A stretch of DNA of 64,000 bases from Trematomus loennbergii (lineage: Eukaryota; Chordata; Actinopteri; Perciformes; Nototheniidae). The stretch lies in the NCBI GenBank assembly GCA_012861695.1, contig JAAOOA010000486.1, forward strand, positions 1-64,000, read 5' to 3'. Below, one piece after another: positions 11,811 through 24,413 of the stretch. The position numbers and the translations under genes were made by a program. How positions within the stretch are numbered: position 1 is the first letter of the stretch; every line of letters starts with the position of its first letter. Below the pieces are notes generated by a model. That model searched no databases and was not told the DNA's origin. It saw nothing but the letters and a program-made list of their open reading frames with translations.

Positions 11811-12088
11811 TCAGATCTTGTACTTGAGTAAAAGTAGAAGTACTCAGATCTAGTACTTGAGTAAAAGTAGAAGTACTCAGATCTTGTACTTGAGTAAAAG
11901 TAGAAGTACTCAGATCTTGTACTTGAGTAAAAGTAGAAGTACTCAGATCTAGTACTTGAGTAAAAGTAGAAGTACTCAGATCTTGTGCTTGAGTAAAAGT
12001 AGAAGTACCAGAGTGTAGGAATACTCTGTTACAGTAAAAGTCCTGCATTCTAAATGTTCCTCAAGTAAAAGTATAAAAGTATTATCAT
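11811..12088. repeat. 33-bp minisatellite (6 units) in a 'stress-like' MITE
   Basis: The unit is 'aagtactcagatcttg' + 'tacttgagtaaaagtag', 33 bp. It is followed by the unexpanded body of a widespread fish non-autonomous element ('gagtgtaggaatactctgtt', 'aaaagtcctgcattc'), which resumes at 13148 after a hAT insertion. Larger arrays of the same unit are at 34985 and 53483. Confidence 0.85.
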
Positions 12089-13147
12089 TAGGGCTGTCAA
12101 GTTAACGCGTTAATAACTAGTGCTCCACTAGCACCCCCTCTTCGAACAGCTGTTTGGACCTCATTTCGAGAGCAACAAGAAAACACGTCAACAGTGGCGC
12201 GGATGAGCTACGGGATTACTGCCAGCAGACACCCCATATCCCCACAATGGATAACCCTCTGAAGTGGTGGCACAAAACGTGAACCGCTTCCCCGTTTAGC
12301 CAAGCTTTCCAGGAGCTACCTGGCTAGCCACCAGCACCCCAAATGAACGGATGTTTTCCCTGGCAGGCAACACTGTCACCCGACAGCGGTCAAGCCTCCT
12401 TCCCTCACATGTTGATGCTTTGGTCTTCCTTAACGCAAACCAAAAAAACCTGGAAGGGTGGACATCGTTATCGAGGAGGACAGTGACAGCGAGTAAAGTG
12501 TTGCGCAATGCGCAGTGGATTTACGTTGCATTTATGTTCTCAACAGAGTTTTTGCAGTAAATTTGGTGAGTCCAGTTACTGTTTTGTATTTAATCAGCCA
12601 TGTAACAGCATGCACACAAATTAAAATGCTGCTTTGTTTCAGTGTTTAACGTAACTGTATGCATTGCAATACAAAATACAGTTTTACACCTCTCTTTGTG
12701 TGTCTTTATTATGACGTAACAACTAGTCGACTAGTCGACTACTATTTTGAAAAACTTGTCGACTAGTAAATATTGGTAGTTGTGAAACCCCTAACACACA
12801 CTGTATTGTATGAGAGAGGTTCCAGGTTGAATTGAGGCGAATATTTGTAATGTTCAGAGGTTGTTGTGTTTAATAATTTATATGTACAGCACTTTGGCTC
12901 GACCAAAAATCGTTTTAAAAATGTGCTATATAAATAAAACTTGATTTGATTTGATTTAATATTCATGAGAATTTGTCATTGTTCAATTGATAATAAACAA
13001 ACATTTGCATAAAGCATATTTGTCCTCTCATATGTTGATAAGAGTATTAAAAAAATATTCCTCTAAGGTACATTTAGAACAGATAAGAAATGTGCGATTA
13101 ATTTGCGATTAATCGCGATTAACTATTTTAATCGACTGACAGCCCTA
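12089..13147. mobile_element. hAT MITE (inverted copy of the 9175 family), nested
   Basis: The ends are 'tagggctgtcaagttaacg' and 'cgactgacagcccta', flanked by attatcat / ataatcat (7 of 8). Inside are a second hAT relic (about 12110-12795) and an inserted LINE tail (about 12878-12957, ending in 'ttgatttgatttga'). Confidence 0.8.
12230..12500 (+). pseudogene. hAT transposase C-terminal dimerisation domain remnant
   Basis: With frame changes, the plus strand gives DNPLKWWHK, then SYLATSSTP.NERMFSLAGN, then RSSLLPSHVDALVFLN. This is the hAT C-terminal dimerisation signature (W near 'LKWW', 'ER.FS.AGN', 'K/QRSSL.P..V..L.FL'). Its tail is open at 12351-12560. Catalytic parts of the protein are absent and stops interrupt the first half, so it is dead. 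Flanking 'ctagtcgactagtcgac' repeats (12721-12766) may be ends of the source element. Confidence 0.75.
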
Positions 13148-13372
13148 ATAATCATCAAAATATAGTGAAAGTAGCAACAGTAAAAGTAGTCATTGTGCAG
13201 ATTGGTCCATTTCAGAATAATATATATGATATGTTTTATAATGATTGATCATTAAAGTGTTCTCAAAGCTGGTAAAGGTGCAGCTAGTTTGAATGACTTT
13301 GTATACTGCAGGGTAGCTTGTGGATTTACTCCAGGTGGAGCCAAAGTCTCAAGTACCTCAAGTACTGTACTT
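13148..13372. mobile_element. distal part of the minisatellite-bearing MITE
   Basis: Continues the element of 11811-12088 after the hAT insertion ('gattggtccatttcagaata', 'ctgcagggtagcttgtgg', 'caagtactgtac'). Non-coding. Confidence 0.6.
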
Positions 13373-13592
13373 AAAGGTGGGGTAGGTAAGAATGGAGAAA
13401 CCAGCTCGAGTGCGCTAGAATTTGAAAGTACACAACCGACAAAAATCTAACACTTTGTAATTCTCGTTTGCACTTCTCAGCCACCGTAGTAATCAGACTA
13501 GCAACATTTATGTTTATATATGATTGTGTTTTTTAAATGATAGGACTCCCATTTGACACTACGACTCGCATTATGACATAATAGAAGTTATA
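13373..13592. other. truncated piggyBac MITE end and unassigned DNA
   Basis: 'ttaaaggtggggtaggtaag' at 13371-13390 is the left end of the TTAA family, cut off after about 80 bp. The rest to 13592 shows nothing I can name. Confidence 0.5.
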
Positions 13593-13930
13593 TACAGTAC
13601 CGTCAAAGGTTTGGACACCTTCTCTTTCAATGGTTTTTATTTATTGTATTGTTTTTCTTCTTTGTAGATTAATACTGAAGACATCAAAACTATGAAAGAA
13701 CACATATGGAGAGGCCAAGAGTGAGCAAAGCTGTCATGAAGGCAAAAGGGGGCTACTTTGAAGAATATCAAATATAATCATATTCTGGATTTTTAACACT
13801 TTTTTGTTTACTAGATAATTCCATATGTGTTCTTTCATAGTTTTGATGTCTTCAGTATTAATCTACAAAGAAGAAAACAATAACATAAATAAAAACCATT
13901 GAAAGAGAAGGTTTGAGAAACTTTGGACTG
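13593..13930. mobile_element. Tc1/mariner-like MITE
   Basis: The left arm starts 'cagtaccgtcaaaggtttgg' and continues 'ttctctttcaatgg'. The right arm is the imperfect reverse complement ending 'aactttggactg'. The left TA is present and the right one is not clear. It is a more complete copy of the element next to the unit D exon. Confidence 0.7.
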
Positions 13931-13958
13931 GTTCTGTTTTACATTAAAAAAAACGTAC

Positions 13959-14163
13959 CAAAGAGTTCCAGCTTTATGATGGGACCCTTCCCCAGCTGTG
14001 GGATGTAACATCTGTAACTCCCGTGATCAGACAGATTCAGGTTTCTGATCCGGAGGGAAGCGTTTCCGAGTTTCAGGCCGTCTGCGAACATCTCCGTCCT
14101 CCCAGCGTACGACGGCATCGTCTGGGCCTCCTGATGCTGGTTTCATGGTACAGGTGAACGCGC
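13959..14163 (-). pseudogene. unit C, V-set domain second-half exon (frameshifted)
   Basis: Minus strand. After an acceptor ending tcctacag the exon encodes the C-terminal V-set half: the HQEAQTMPSYAGRTEMF region, GLKLGNASLRIRNLNLSD, then GSYRCYIPQLG, ending before gtacgt. The second canonical cysteine (YRC) is present and this part is open. Near the start, GAAAACC of the gene B exon is GAAACC here, a one-base loss that shifts the frame and brings in a stop. The partner half is 10.2 kb upstream at 24414-24558. Confidence 0.75.
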
Positions 14164-14300
14164 CTGTAGGAGCCAAAATGCTGAGTTAGCCCCTGTTTAT
14201 ATGTTTATTTATTATTTATAAAACCACACACATTGGTCATTGATCGTTTCCAGCAGTTGTCACATGGTGGGGTTTATGGTATTTAGGCACCTGGGGGCCT

Positions 14301-14991
14301 TGTTATGTCAAGTCTTGGACCTTCTCAATATAACTATGATTTAATTACAGTTTCCAGATATTGGAAGAGGCCATGAGTCTCTTTGCTTATCAATGGTCTT
14401 TGCAATTAACAGCAGATGTACCCATGTTAAGTAAATTGGCAAAGGTCAGAGGAACTCCAAGAGAGGTCTTCCTCAGATATAATACAGTTAAAGTCTTGTT
14501 AGTTAGTGGTTCATATCCACCATGCATTAGCTAAGAAACGATAAGGATGTTGGTGTGTTAGTTAATGTAAAGAAATGTATGTGCGCTCATGTGCAGACGA
14601 TATATATAGTTTGTTAATTGGATCATTCATATCCTGCAAGGCTCCTAAAGACTTCATGAGATAATGACCTTTTGACATCTGGAACTTACATGTTGCTCTG
14701 ATGTTGGTGCGTCCAAGTTTAGGAGAACTGACAATGTGTGTGCGTTAAACATGATTAGGGAACATGTTCGTGTGTCATTTAGGAAACCTATAAGTGTTGT
14801 GTGTTTCTGAATATTCGCGGGACCATTTCTGCGATTGGTTGCTCTTGAAGCAAGGTAATGTTTCCCCATTGTTGTTTAGTGGTGCGCAACTAAATAATAA
14901 TGATTAATCTCAACTATTTCTGTGTTTGTGTTTCATTGATTCCTCTCTGTTTCATTCTTTCATGTTGTGTGAGTACTGGATCGCCACAACA
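14301..14991 (+). mobile_element. 5' LTR of a non-coding LTR element
   Basis: A 691-bp repeat starting tgttatgtc and ending ccacaaca, nearly identical to 20969-21657. It is flanked on the left by gcct (14297-14300), which recurs after the 3' LTR at 21658-21661. I count only about one substitution and four or five small indels between the LTRs, so the insertion looks recent. Confidence 0.9.
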
Positions 14992-17900
14992 TTTTGGAGG
15001 TCCCACCGAGATTGCCGATGCTGGAGGTTGCTGTGTTTTTCCCTGGAGGTCTCAACTCACCCTGATCAGGCAGCTACATAGAAAGCTGTGGTAAACTCGA
15101 GGAATTGAGAAACCAGACTTGAGACTTCCACAGAAGAAATACCAACTCACAGTAAGCAAAACGTATTTGGAATGAAATGACTTTTGAAGTTGTATTGGTT
15201 AAAAGGAAGATGCAGAGGAGTGGATTTGAGATATTTGCACAGTTATGGTTGAGATCTGTTGATTGTTTGTTTTGTTTGTTGGTCTTGTTTTATGTTGATA
15301 AATGTTTATACTGGAGAGATCACTGTATCTGACCTCGTAATCTGCCTGAGAAGCTAAGGGTTTGATTGAGGGGATATGATCTTTGCTAGCCGTAAGGACA
15401 TGTTATGCTGGAGGAATCACTGTATCTGACCTCGTAGTCGTGAATTCTGCCTGAGAAGATCCTGATGATTGTCTTAAGGTTCAGATATTCATTTGGCTGA
15501 GGGGATATGATTTGCTTTGCGAGCCAAGTGCACATCCGGTCCGTTCGGTAATTAAGAGATTAATAAGCCCGATCTGAGTTCAGGGAGTTAAAAGTATAAA
15601 ACTTGCCTGGCGACTCTGTGAATTCACTACATACAAAAGTGGAGTTTTCCATGTTTTGTCAGACCGTAATGTAGAGTCTGTGATAAAGCGCTAAATGTTT
15701 TGGTATACCATAGTTTTAATTTCTTATTGGTCAAAGAAGCTGCAGTTTGAAATATGTCCCCCTTCTCCTGAAAAGGCTGAGAGTTCCAGCCGGGGTGTGT
15801 CTGTCTTTGTCTGTGAAAGTATCTCCCCCCCTTCTCCTGATTCTGCTCTAATTGTCGAGCAGCAGCTCGGAGTGTGTCTGCTTGTTTTTTCTCTAATGCC
15901 TGAAAGAAGGCTGCATTGTGTTTCTCTGTTTAAAACAAGGAGTGAAAGATCAACGAGTGATCTGAAGTTGGAGTGAATACATTGAAAATTAATAGATCAA
16001 TGTGTGATTTGAAGTAGTAGATATATTGAAATAAATAAGAAACAATGATTTGTTGCTATTTAAACATAGTCTTTGAGAACTGATTGTTACCATTGCATTG
16101 CATTGTGAATTTCATGGTATTTGTCATTTGACTAAGAATTGTACTTAATTATATTCAAAGGAACTTAATTACATACAGTAACGTTAAGGCAAAGTAAAAA
16201 GAGGTTTACTGAGTATATGAAGTACATTAAGGTAAAGGTTTTATTCAAATTAAATATAATAGTGGATTTTTCCACCTAGTACAAGACATAGAAAGAGGAG
16301 AATTGTTAAACATGAAATAACAAACTCACTGTAAGAAATATATATTGTAATGTTATTTAGGAGTTGTATTTATCATACAATAGTGACTCTCATTTGATGG
16401 TTGTTTAAAGTAGATAGGAAACTGAAAACGCAAACGATTCACCACAATTGTATTTTTAAAGTTTATGAAGAAAGAGTAGTAAGTAGTAAACAGGAGGTTT
16501 TTATAAGTTTGTCAGTCAGAAGGAAGCTGTTAATGTTTAAGCATGACAGAGGCTCTGTACGATGCTTGCTCAAGCCATCTCAATGTTGGATAACAAAGAG
16601 GTCAAGTGTGATTGATGAGAGAAGCTTGTGGACAGGAGCAGCTGCAGGGCGCAGTGAGGAAAGAGAGAGACAGGAGAATTAAGATGTTTTGAGTCTAGAG
16701 AGAGTAAATGTTATATAAAGTTAACTACTATTCTGGAAAATGTTCCTATGGTTTACTGTTTTATGAGTAACATAAAATATAAATATATTTATATTACTAG
16801 ATATAAGAAAAACATGCTTATCTAGGTTAACAGAAAATTGCTATTAACCAGTTTCAGCTGCAACTATCCTATCTTTGTTCTAAAGAGAACATACGTTGCA
16901 TTTACAATTAATGTTAAGAAAGTTCAAAATTGATATCACTAAAGACCGTTTTGGATTAATGGATTGTTCTTTAGGGCCCAGAGATATTTATTCTTGGAAT
17001 ATATGGCGTGTCTGTCATAAACATTCATGCTTAGATGGAATAAAGTGTTGAGATGTTGATGATGCTTTTTTTGTTTTTATTGAAACAATTAAGTGATAAG
17101 GAAAGAAAACTGTTCCGTGATGATTTCTTTAGGTTTAGCTTTAGTAATGAAGATTACATTTGTGAGGAAACCACCAATAATTCCTTTAAGTGTTCCAAAA
17201 AATATTCATTAACTGTAATCAGATTACTTGGGTTTTTCAAATATAGCAGAATACAGTTACTTGATGTTTTGTATTCTGTTACAACCTAACCATGCTTGTA
17301 ACACAACTTAGATAAACAATTTGAAAATAATAGAATAAGCAAGTAGATAAAAGATGAATCTATAGTGGTTAAGGAGGGTTTCCTTGTTTTGCTCATTGAC
17401 TTAGAACTGAAGTAAAGGAGAATGGTGTTTTATGAAAACTGTCATTCCTCATGTTTTTAAAGATAAATCATCAGTTTATGGACTTTGATGTTGAAATGCA
17501 TCATAGTGGAGAATGAATACCTTTTTGGTTTCAATTTAAGAAGATTTTAAAGATGATGTTATGTTCTTTTCCTGACTAGAATTTAAAAGCAGGACGTCAA
17601 CTAGACAAAAGAGATTTTACAATGTAGTTTACTACTTTTGATGAAGTAAAGAATCTGGGTAAACTACCACCATTAGTTTGTTTTAACATTCACATGTTTC
17701 AGCATTCCTGACCATATGGACACTCAGCCATTTTATAACCCGTTGGGGGAGAGATTTAAATTGAGTTTTTCTCTAGTAGCTGATTGGCTGTGATTACAGC
17801 AGCACTGGATAGTTATGCGCCACCTTTGGGTTGTACTCTGAATCAGTGTGTTGGTGAAATGTTGCTCACTACAGAAACAGAAGAAGTGTGCAAAGAACGC

Positions 17901-20900
17901 ATCTCTGAGGAGGTTTTGACATTTTGCTTGTGATGGACATGAACCAAGGCAACAGTGGTGTGAAGAGGAACTGCAATTTTTGGGGATTTCTACTGTCCAG
18001 AGGACAACGTGTGTCTGCTGATTGTACCACATTGATCCAAGAGTTTCCTTCCCTCCAGATGCCAGAGAGAGTTTCCTTGAGCCCACTGACCAAGGCCGTT
18101 TCTAGCTTTTTGGGGACCCTGCCACTGACTACAGCTGCAGAGGACAACGAATCACTACTGTTCTCATTATGACAAGATCTTGAGACAGGCTTGTCTCAGA
18201 CTGTTTGTCTGAAGAAATTATGCAATGATTTTACAGCATAACTGTGCAAGAGTTTTCCAGAGGGTGGTGTAGAACATTATGCTTAGTGTTTAAGAAGAGA
18301 GGCTGCTTGTTTAACGATGGTCTAGAATACTGAAAAGATTAATATCCTTTATTTTGCATACAAGACATCTGATTATTATATCACACAGAATAATCTTGAA
18401 ATATAAACTAGCTATGGGTAAAACGTGTGGTTGTTATACCATTGTTATAATGAACTAAAAATAAATAGGGAAATAGTGTCTGGTTAAAGATGAAACTGAT
18501 TTGATATCCTAGAAAGGGTTAGTTATAGTGTGAATAACTTTACAAAGTATTTACTAATGTATTTTGAAGTAAAAATAAAAAACAGTCCAGTTTTGTTTTT
18601 TAGAATTAAATTGTCTATTACAAAAAACTGTTCACCTTAGGTCTAGCTTTAGACTTTGATAGTAAAGGAGTATTTAGGTTTATTTTTATATATCTGACAT
18701 TTTTAAATATGTTGGCTATTCACTAGATAGAGATTTATTGAGGACATTTCTGAAGATTGAATATTTGTTCCATTTCTAATATTCCTATTTAAAACGTAAT
18801 TTTAGAGTAACGAAGGCTGATGCTGAACTTGGAGAAATGTGTTAGTGGTTTGCATGATGTAAACAAAGAGGCTTTGGTTTGTTCAATCACCAGTTAAATG
18901 TGATACAGTAATAATGATTTACTTCAGTACCTGGTACTGTAAAATGGTTTGGTATGATTGATTTGGCTAAAACTTTGTTTAACATCCTGATGTAACATTA
19001 TGAGATATGTTCACTTCTAAGGGTAAACAAATTAATAAAAAGGACTATTATTATTATTAATTAATTCAAATAATTAATTAAAAGGCCGATTCTGCAGGTT
19101 CATTAGGGATGCCTTGCAAGAACATTTGTCAGGCTTTGTGTTTCCTAGGGGCAGTACATTAATAAGTGTATTGATAATTTGTTTGTTTAACATCTGAAGA
19201 AAATTGTGCTGCGAACACGGGAAAAACTTTGTTGCATTGTTTGACATCAACACAATGTGTCACTGATTAAAAACTCCAGCTGGTAGAATATCAAAGTGCA
19301 CTACTATAGGACATGAGATCTCGAGACTGACTTAGACTTTGCAAAGACTGAATGAATGTGAATTGATTTGTCAATTCCTGACTGTTACAGTAACACTGAC
19401 CCACCGACAAGTGATTTTATTTTGGGATGCACGCATTCTTTTGGCAATGGATTTCTGACTATGCCATATTAGTTGAACCATTGTGAGACATGACGCATGA
19501 ACTTTGTCTGACTATGCATGATCCCTGCATGACTTGATGACTATGTAACTTGATATTTAACATTGTTGATTCTTTTTGACAGGAGAAAGTTTTCCTGATG
19601 ATGAGTCATAGGACTTTGAAATAACATTGTATGAGCAGATGGGTACTCTGAGTATCTTACTTGGGGAAACATGGTCTCTATGGTTTTGAGGACAATGTTT
19701 CCAGGAGGGGTATAATGGGTTTATTGTTCTTGTTCACGTGAATTTGTTAACCCTCACATGATCCAGAGGGCAAATGAAACAACTTTTTGCCTAAACAACT
19801 TTTTTCCTACATGGTTAAGCTCCTGATTGGGTTCTGCTAAAGATAGGTATGATTAAATGTATTGTTCGAAGTTGAAATCTGATTGGTTCAGCACCGTGGC
19901 TGAACAATTTTGCAGAATATGTTTGTTGTGTGCTTAGGAAATTGTGGGTAAGTAAAAACACAACACAAACAACATTTCATGGTTTCAAGAAGTTTAAAAA
20001 TTATAGGTAAGACTCTAAGGCCTAGTGGTCGACTTTAGGCTGTTAACCCAGAATGCAAGTGCTATTTTCTACCCAGGTCAAAGCTGTCTTTCCCTTGCAA
20101 TCTGAAGGAGGGAAGATGGATCATTCTGAGGCAGGGGTTTAAGGAGCTGCGTCTGGAGGCAAACTGGAGTGTCAATGAAGGCAGCTGGATGACTACCTTC
20201 AGTTCCAGCTATTCTTCCACTGCTATTGTCTTATGGGTTTGGGTCAACACGAAGAACAAAACCCAAGATGTCTGAGATGATTTACAGCCAAGTATATTAG
20301 TAATCTCAAACTCCAGAGAAGAAGATCTACCGTAAACTGTTCTTTTAAAGAAGTCTCAGTTTTCTGACTACAGTTCCGTCCAATTCAAATGGTAATGATG
20401 TTGCTTCAGATGTCATCAAGGGATTTTGCTATGAGATGGGACATTACAGCATGAAGGCTAAGATAGATATTCCATCTAAAGGCTACGCATGGAGATCGGA
20501 ACGTGCACACCTGAAGAAGTGTTTACTGGACAATATAACAGAAGCAGAACAAGTGGACGCCAGTTACATCTTGCTATAAGTGTTTTGGAAGATTTTTTAT
20601 TATGTATAATCAAGTATTAAATTGAATGTTACTTTGTTATTATGTATGTATGTAAGTTTGTTAAACTTGAATGGGACAAATTGATTTTTTCCTCTTAAGC
20701 ATACTGAGGTTTTTAAATGATTTTCCAGTAAGTAGATTAGCGCAAATTGTCTTTTCTTCCACTTTTTGTGTTATAATCAAAAAGGTGGTTTTTTGGCTAT
20801 TTGTGAGTAGTACAGGTAACCCTGTGACTTCTGCCTTGAGTAAAATGATTATTCATTGATAATATTTTTCAGAAAGTAATTTTGGACTTTCAAGGGCGGA

Positions 20901-20968
20901 TCTCAAAAGGTTATTTGTAAGAGTTTTTTTTGTATGATCTGGAAACTTAAATTAATAAAAGGAGGGAA
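14992..20968 (+). other. interior of the non-coding LTR element
   Basis: Stop-dense in all frames. Repeated short phrases occur, such as 'ggagagatcactgtatctga' (15312) and 'ggaggaatcactgtatctga' (15411), and two similar 'ccttctcctgaa/ttctg' tracts near 15762 and 15832. A 75-codon stop-bounded stretch at about 20350-20579 ends near the 3' LTR, but its sequence resembles no protein I know. RNA structure or packaging signals are possible but not demonstrable here. Confidence 0.5.
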
Positions 20969-21657
20969 TGTTATGTCAAGTCTTGGACCTTCTCAATATA
21001 ACTATGATTTAATTACAGTTTCCAGATATTGGAAGAGGCCCATGAGTCTCTTTGCTAATTATCAATGGTCTTTGCAATTAACAGCAGATGTACCCATGTT
21101 AAGTAAATTGGCAAAGGTCAGAGGAACTCCAAGAGAGGTCTTCCTCAGATATAATACAGTTAAAGTCTTGTTAGTTAGTGGTTCATATCCACCATGCATT
21201 AGCTAAGAAACGATAAGGATGTTGGTGTGTTAGTTAATGTAAAGAAATGTATGTGCGCTCATGTGCAGACGATATATATAGTTTGTTAATTGGATAATTC
21301 ATATCCTGCAAGGCTCCTAAAGACTTCATGAGATAATGACCTTTTGACATCTGGAACTTACATGTTGCTCTGATGTTGGTGCGTCCAAGTTTAGGAGAAC
21401 TGACAATGTGTGTGCGTTAAACATGATTAGGGAACATGTTCGTGTGTCATTTAGGAAACCTATAAGTGTTGTGTGTTTCTGTATTCGCGGGACCATTTCT
21501 GCGATTGGTTGCTCTTGAAGCAAGGTAATGTTTCCCCATTGTTGTTTAGTGGTGCGCAACTAAATAATAATGATTAATCTCAACTATTTCTGTGTTTGTG
21601 TTTCATTGATTCCTCTCTGTTTCATTCTTTCATGTTGTGTGAGTACTGGCCACAACA
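20969..21657 (+). mobile_element. 3' LTR of the non-coding LTR element
   Basis: A 689-bp copy of the 5' LTR, directly preceded by the polypurine tract and followed by the gcct target duplicate. It differs mainly by short indels: ggccc/ggcc, gctaattatc/gcttatc, a lost 'at' in 'ctgtattcgcg', and a missing 'atcg' near the end. Confidence 0.9.
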
Positions 21658-21785
21658 GCCTCATTTATAAACGGTGCGTACGCCATTTTCTACGCGATGT
21701 TTGCGATTTATAAAAAACGCCTGAATTTCGCCAAGGAGATAAATAAAGTTCCATCTTCTCTTATTTTATGGCCTTTGACCCTAAC

Positions 21786-22841
21786 TAGGGATGGGTATCG
21801 TTTGAATGTATCGATTCCGATTCCGGTTCTTATCGATTCCCCGTTTCGATTCCAAAATTGTAAAAACGTTTTGATAACAAAAATATATTTATTCTTTAAG
21901 CTTTAAAGGTAGGGTAGGTAAGTTTGAGAAACCGGCTCGAGATACACTTTTTGTTATATTCCATGGAATGCTCTTAACATCCCGATAGCAATGAATATCT
22001 GAAGTGCTTTGACAAAAAATCCATACAAAATTTCATCTGTGGAAGCCGTAGTACTGTAAAAAGCCGCTAAAATAACTGGATGGCCTACCTGCCTGTCAGC
22101 CTTCCATCTGTGCACAAACTTATCTCGTGCCCTCATTGGTCATGTGCACGTTCGTGTGTGTTGGAGGAGGGGCTCTGTAAGGAAGTGGCAGATTTTCTCC
22201 GGTTGTGTATTTTCAAATTCTAGCGATCTCGAGCCGGTTTCTCCAAAATTACCTACCCCACCTTTAACTGACATTTTTACAATAAAAAATATACATGCAA
22301 TACAATGTATTGTACAATGCTGTGCTTTATTTTAACTGAGCTATGCCTGTGGCAAGCTATTAACAGGCATTACACTGTGCCTTGCCTTTTTCTTTTTTAG
22401 TGTAGTGGAGCCTCACTTTAGAGCGTTTACCGCGATCAATCAGTTTGAAGTGACTGAGCTCGTGAACTGTCTACGGGAGGGCGGGCGGAGCCTCGCTGCG
22501 GGGAAACTGTGGCCCTCTGTCGCCTGTCAGCGCAACTTACATGATGCAGTTTTAAAAAATTAAGGGCGGTGCCAGCCGTCAGCGAACCGAGCCGGCCAAC
22601 TGACGGCCAACTGACGGCCGGCCGTTCTGTGATTCTCCAGAGTACACAGATGGCCAGTCCGCCTTTACCCTGGCTGTATTCCACCGGGTCACCGGGGAGC
22701 AGACGGACCCGGTGGATACAGGGTCTACCGCGTTTAGGAACCGTTAAGCAGAACCGAAATTGTGTATTTTGTATGGGTACCCGGTACCCGGCATTTTCTT
22801 ATCGGTTCTCATCTGGAACAGAGTTTCGGTTCCCAACCCTA
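21786..22841. mobile_element. hAT element 'tagggatgggtatcg', first of an abutting pair
   Basis: The ends are 'tagggatgggtatcg' and 'ggttcccaacccta', flanked by (a)ccctaac at 21778-21785 and cccctaac at 22842-22849. Internal direct repeats 'ccaactgacggccaactgacgg' lie near 22590. A piggyBac MITE is nested at 21903-22267. No transposase frame was seen. Confidence 0.75.
21903..22267. mobile_element. piggyBac-type MITE, inverted copy of 5425-5806
   Basis: TTAA lies at both borders, with TIRs 'aaaggtagggtaggtaag' and 'acctaccccaccttt'. The interior matches the 5425 copy in reverse ('gcaatgaatatctgaagtgc'). Confidence 0.8.
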
Positions 22842-22849
22842 CCCCTAAC

Positions 22850-23838
22850 CAGTGACGTGCGGTGAGCTTCATGGCTGGTGAGGCACTGACTCACTGAGTC
22901 AGATTTACAAATATTTATTTTTGACCTTAATCGAAATATTCGGTTATTTTCAAAAGCTTTTTTAGTCTGATGCTTCGATTCATTTCAAACAGACCGTTCA
23001 ACAAAAGGATACCCACATCTAAATATTGGATTGTTCTTTCTTAGTAAGATCCCATTTTCATTACAAATGTGGTCTTACCTTGACTTGAAGATGAAGTCCA
23101 TGCTATCCTTCTGGACAACAATCTCTATTACTTTTTTGTAAAAGTCCTCCTTATCTTCCTGTAGTTTCAAAGTCTAGTTTGTTGTTTGCGTCTACCGTCT
23201 CTCGTAGAATAACAGTAGCAACAAGAACCTGTGGCTCACGTGCGCCCCTTCAGTGCGGCAGAGGTTTGGCTGCCTCTCCTGGTGCTTTTTTCATTGTATG
23301 ATGAGACCAGCGAGCCTAAATATCATATATACGTGAAATAAGTTATTTAGAGACTATGGATGGCGAGGATAATGTAATAAAGGGATCTACAAACATTACA
23401 TTGGTGACCTACAGTGAGATGGTAACAGGCATGCGCTTAGGGCCCGCTTTCCAGCCAGTTTCTGTGGGGTGACGCATTCTGAAGTGAGGCAGATCTCATC
23501 TGTGCCTCACCTCAGCCCACAGTAACTGGCTTCAGCGCGCTCACAAAATAAGTGCCCGCGCTAAATTAGTGCCCGTGCTCCAGCAAGTTACTGTGGGCTT
23601 ACGAGAGGCAGAGCACGTGCCTGCCTCACTTGTCATCGCTCCCGTAGCGGAGCTCGGCAAATGTGCTGATTTTGACTATAAAAAGCGATTAGAATCATAC
23701 ATAAATCACACTTACAACACAGATCAGTGGAGACATTTTATTATTATTACTATTTAGTTTTTCTTTAGTTGTTTTTCCGTTACATTGGAGTATGACAGGT
23801 GAGCTCTGCCTCCCTGCCTCCCTGACTGCACGTCGCTG
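22850..23838. mobile_element. hAT MITE 'cagtgacgtgcgg', second of an abutting pair
   Basis: The ends are 'cagtgacgtgc' and 'gcacgtcgctg', with target duplication cccctaac at 22842-22849 and 23839-23846. The left part matches 5807-6187. It begins immediately after the target duplicate of the preceding hAT element. Confidence 0.8.
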
Positions 23839-23846
23839 CCCCTAAC

Positions 23847-24413
23847 CCATCACAGTCCCCCTGCTTCCACTCCCCTGCTATTTATTACATTTGTACTTTA
23901 TTATTTGCCCTACTTGTTTGTTTGTTTGATCACAGCATGTAAAGCGGCCTTGGGTCCCTTGAAAAGCGCTATAACAAATGTAATCTATTATTATCATTAG
24001 TGTGACAGCTTAGCTCTGAGATCTTTGGTTGACTGGATGCGTCTGTTTGGTTGTTGTTTGTTTATTTGCTTTATTAAATATCCTGAAACTGTAACTTTAG
24101 TACAGACTTTTATTATGAACACGCGTCATCACGATGAGCGAAGTTTAGCCTCTGAGCGGCTTCATTTGATCAGAAACAGGTTTATCACCGGGTAGGTTGA
24201 CACGTACGAGGAATTTTGACTTGGTGTGGGGGTGCATACATGAAAGTAAAAATAAAATGTAAATAAAACACAGATAGAAAACTATTTAAAGAAAACTATA
24301 ATAACGTAGTAACATATATCAGTATTTACATTGAAATTTAATTTTAAATTGAAGTGATAAAAAAACAAGGTATTGTGTACATTGTGTGCATTAATGGTAA
24401 TGTAGTACAGTAC
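23847..24413 (-). other. unit C intron next to V-set half 1
   Basis: Paralogous to 10690-11037 in unit D, then about 300 bp of AT-rich intron sequence specific to this unit. No exon was recognised. Confidence 0.5.

Larger units (their letters stand above)
14301..21657 (+). mobile_element. 7.36-kb LTR retroelement without visible gag-pol-env
   Basis: It has paired LTRs, a 4-bp target duplication (gcct), a primer-binding-site-like tggaggtcccaccgag at 14995, three bases after the LTR and close to the tRNA-Thr type known from some retroviruses, and a polypurine tract aaaaggagggaa ending at 20968. The 6-kb interior is AT-rich. I found no protease (DTG/DSG), reverse transcriptase (YxDD) or zinc-knuckle signature, and no frame over about 120 codons. 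It fits a non-autonomous element moved by proteins supplied in trans, akin to plant LARDs. It lies in the intron splitting unit C's V-set domain. Confidence 0.85.

Noticed and set aside
17733..18172. Overlapping frames on both strands inside the LTR element as possible env or accessory gene
   Set aside because: Both strands are open by composition; no signal peptide, Cys pattern or membrane span as expected for Env.
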